Shown here: positions 62,183 to 64,000 of the stretch, in pieces | How the letters are laid out: each line of letters starts with the position of its first letter | Position numbering within the stretch: the first letter of the stretch is position 1 | NCBI GenBank assembly: GCA_964596125.1 | Contig: CAZQRP010000008.1 | Span: 54,581 to 118,580 of the forward strand | Origin: CAZQRP01 sp964596125 | GTDB lineage: Bacteria; Chloroflexota; Dehalococcoidia; GIF9; UBA5629 | DNA: 64,000 nt | Direction of reading: 5' to 3' | Position numbers and translations under genes: made by a program | Notes under the pieces: model-generated | Databases searched by the model: none | Told to the model about the DNA's origin: nothing | Seen by the model: only the letters and a program-made list of their open reading frames with translations

Positions 62183-63448
62183 TTAACTTACCTCGCGAGC
62201 TGCAATATCTTTACGGTAGTGATAACCATTAAAGCGGATCAGGGGCAGGTTTTTATATACTTTGTCTCTAGCTTCGGCCATTGTGGTACCGATGGCCGTT
62301 ACTGTGAGCACTCGGCCGCCATCGGTTAGCACACGAGCATTTTCATCCAGTTTTGTGCCGGCATGAAATACCATAATGCCCTTATCTACTTCGTCCAGAC
62401 CTTCAATAGCATAACCTGTCTGGTAAGTCCCGGGATAACCATTTGATGACATTACCACTCCTACACAGGCGTTGTTCATCCACTCTATATTTACATCGTT
62501 GAGTTTGTTATCGATTATTGCTAAGAAAATATCTATTAGATCGGACTTGAGACGTGGTAGGATGACCTGGGTCTCAGGATCACCGAATCTAGCGTTATAT
62601 TCCAGTACTTTTGGTCCATCGGTAGTGAGCATCAGCCCGGCATAAAGCACACCTTTATAAGGTATTCCCTCTTTCCCCATAGCTCTTATTGTTGGCTCTA
62701 TAATCGTTTCTGTAATCTTTTTTGTCAAGTTGCTATCGAAAAAGCCCGGAGGGCTATAGCTACCCATGCCACCAGTATTAGGTCCCCGGTCGTCATCGAA
62801 TATACGTTTATAGTCACAAGCTGGTATCATAGGGATGACTGTATTACCATCGGTAAAAGCTAGAAGGCTTACTTCCGAACCAATGAGGCATTCCTCAATT
62901 ATTACGTTGTCACCGGCAGCGCCAAATATTCTGGTCTCCATAATATCTGCTAAGGCCTTCAAAGCCTCTTCTTTAGAATTGGCAACGGTTACTCCTTTAC
63001 CTGCTGCCAGTCCATCTGCTTTTATAACAATTGGTGGCTGTTGAGAATCGAGATATTTTTTTGCCTGAGTATAATTAGAAAAGATTTCAACCCCGGAACA
63101 GGGGATGGCGTATTTTTGCATTAGTTTCTTGGCAAAAACCTTACTTGATTCTATCTGGGTTGCCCCTTTTGTAGGACCGAAGATTGGCAGATTCAGCTTG
63201 TTAAAATAGTCTACAATGCCGTCGGCCAGAGGTGCTTCTGGCCCGATAATAGTAAGGTCAATGCCGATTTCTTTGGCGGTCGAGCCCATAGACTCTAAAT
63301 CGGTAGGACGAATATTTAAATTTGAGGCAATAGAGGCTGTTCCCGCATTCCCCGGAGCAACGTAGATTTTTTTGACTTTTTGGCTTTGAGCAATTTTCCA
63401 TGCGAGAGCATGTTCTCGTGCTCCGCTGCCAATTATCAATACCTTCAA
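62183..63448 (-). CDS. purD: phosphoribosylamine-glycine ligase
   Basis: The 421-residue ATP-grasp enzyme has VLIIGSGAREHALAWKIAQS, GPEAPLADGIVDYF, IKADGLAAGKGVTVANSKE, and the C-terminal NARFGDPETQVILPRL. It makes GAR from phosphoribosylamine, glycine and ATP. It directly abuts purE. No canonical ribosome site is seen. Confidence 0.97.
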   Translation of the reverse strand: MKVLIIGSGAREHALAWKIAQSQKVKKIYVAPGNAGTASIASNLNIRPTDLESMGSTAKEIGIDLTIIGPEAPLADGIVDYFNKLNLPIFGPTKGATQIESSKVFAKKLMQKYAIPCSGVEIFSNYTQAKKYLDSQQPPIVIKADGLAAGKGVTVANSKEEALKALADIMETRIFGAAGDNVIIEECLIGSEVSLLAFTDGNTVIPMIPACDYKRIFDDDRGPNTGGMGSYSPPGFFDSNLTKKITETIIEPTIRAMGKEGIPYKGVLYAGLMLTTDGPKVLEYNARFGDPETQVILPRLKSDLIDIFLAIIDNKLNDVNIEWMNNACVGVVMSSNGYPGTYQTGYAIEGLDEVDKGIMVFHAGTKLDENARVLTDGGRVLTVTAIGTTMAEARDKVYKNLPLIRFNGYHYRKDIAAREVS

Positions 63449-63472
63449 CTATCCACCTTTGCCTGGTAAATA

Positions 63473-63541
63473 TTAGCTTTTCTTCTTGCGATTTTTGCCA
63501 CGGTTTTTTTTGACGCCTTTAAGTTTTGGTTTATGTGACAT
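63473..63541 (-). CDS. 22-residue lysine-rich peptide
   Basis: A short leftward frame reads MSHKPKLKGVKKNRGKNRKK and ends S. It lies five bases after the ferritin-like gene's stop and 24 bases before purD. It is strongly basic and could be a nucleic-acid-binding peptide; chance is also possible. No close ribosome site (AGGAG is 15 bases upstream); translational coupling is conceivable. Confidence 0.4.
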   Translation of the reverse strand: MSHKPKLKGVKKNRGKNRKKKS

Positions 63542-63546
63542 CGGAG

Positions 63547-63813
63547 TTATAATGTCTCCTTTTTAAATTTTTCAGCTTGAACAGAGTCAATCATTTGAAC
63601 TAATTTGAATAATTCAGCTACATGTTCCTTTTCATCATCACGTATATGTTCTAATACACTTATGGCATATTCATCCGTCATTGTATCGATATGCTCTTGA
63701 TACTGATTGATAGCCTGCAACTCTGCCATCAAATCCTCACGAAGCATTTCTAAGTCTACGTCGATATCATCATTGATGATTTCGCTATTCTCACTATTGA
63801 AGTTGTATCCCAT
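63547..63813 (-). CDS. ferritin-like protein resembling encapsulated ferritin
   Basis: The 88-residue protein is two helices: DLMAELQAINQYQEHIDTM and EYAISVLEHIRDDEKEHVAEL. The iron-binding set of the encapsulated-ferritin (EncFtn) subgroup is present: Glu31, Tyr38 and Glu61-x2-His64. AAGGAG lies six bases before the ATG. It would oxidise and hold iron as an annular multimer. No encapsulin shell gene is in the window. It is the first gene of the leftward unit leading into purD. Confidence 0.75.
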   Translation of the reverse strand: MGYNFNSENSEIINDDIDVDLEMLREDLMAELQAINQYQEHIDTMTDEYAISVLEHIRDDEKEHVAELFKLVQMIDSVQAEKFKKETL

Positions 63814-64000
63814 TCTTATCTCCTTAGAAGCCGGATAATGACATTGCCGTTACTGTTTTAATGGGCGCAATGATATTGCACTTTAAACAAAATAGGTAAT
63901 AGAGTATATCTGTTGCTGAGGCTAAAATCAAGTCGCCATCTACTTTTGGTAATGTCAATTATTTTGTGTAAATTGAATAAAGGGTTTCTCCTTCCAGGAC

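Noticed and set aside
1..64000. CRISPR array, rRNA operon, complete prophage or complete IS
   Set aside because: No regularly spaced direct repeats, no rRNA core sequence, and no intact integrase or transposase core were seen.

Overview
The window looks like a chromosomal segment from an anaerobic bacterium, most likely Chloroflexota and plausibly Dehalococcoidia. This is inference, not proof. It rests on the moderate A+T base composition, the yebC-ruvC-ruvA-uvrB run, a type A RNase P RNA, a short-form HisG/HisZ histidine system, a TAXI-type TRAP transporter, UbiD and acyl-CoA chemistry, and many small zinc-ribbon proteins. No rRNA, CRISPR array, intact transposase or intact integrase was seen.

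The left third (about 1-21,000) is accessory and scarred. A partial secreted repeat protein is followed by tRNA-Asp at 1055-1131. The 3' end of that tRNA plus its downstream flank recurs in degraded form at about 16,820 and 20,280, which suggests successive insertions between tRNA-Asp and a nitroreductase gene (20,505). Between the scars lie: a five-gene operon (flavoprotein, ferredoxin, UbiD decarboxylase, TAXI binding protein, fused TRAP permease) with a divergent, atypical NarL-type regulator; a controller-protein gene and a SAP/PD-(D/E)XK nuclease diverging around a near-perfect C-box operator; a zinc-ribbon Ser/Thr kinase with TPRs; and four copies (two intact, one truncated, one decayed) of a 46-residue DUF5679-like zinc-ribbon gene with a shared promoter. 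IS3-family C-terminal scars, a truncated nitroreductase copy and assorted small genes are also here.

The middle (21,500-46,000) is mostly conserved chromosome. It holds acetyl-CoA synthetase; a thiolase / DUF35 / two-acyl-CoA-dehydrogenase module; recN with a promoter carrying a LexA-like box; a carboxyltransferase plus biotin carrier pair; yebC-ruvC-ruvA and uvrB; a UDG-RNase J-FtsK operon read leftward; BioY; an MBL-fold protein; a coiled-coil zinc-ribbon protein; RNase HI; and rnpB.

The right third (46,000-64,000) holds a C-terminal processing protease; the operon hisZ-hisG-hisD-hisC-hisB, read leftward, in which HisG is a tandem fusion of two catalytic domains; NfeD-slipin; BirA; a sirtuin; a lipoprotein; and a leftward purine cluster purD-purE-purB-purC-purS (purS is frameshifted). 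The purine cluster is preceded by a ferritin-like protein resembling encapsulated ferritins.

BioY (biotin uptake), BirA (biotin ligase) and the biotin carrier at 33,086 form a dispersed but coherent set: imported biotin could be attached to the carrier that serves the adjacent carboxyltransferase. The strongest candidates for something unusual are the C-box-controlled nuclease without a methyltransferase, the HisG-HisG fusion whose halves have lost complementary motifs, and the TRAP/UbiD/flavoprotein operon.
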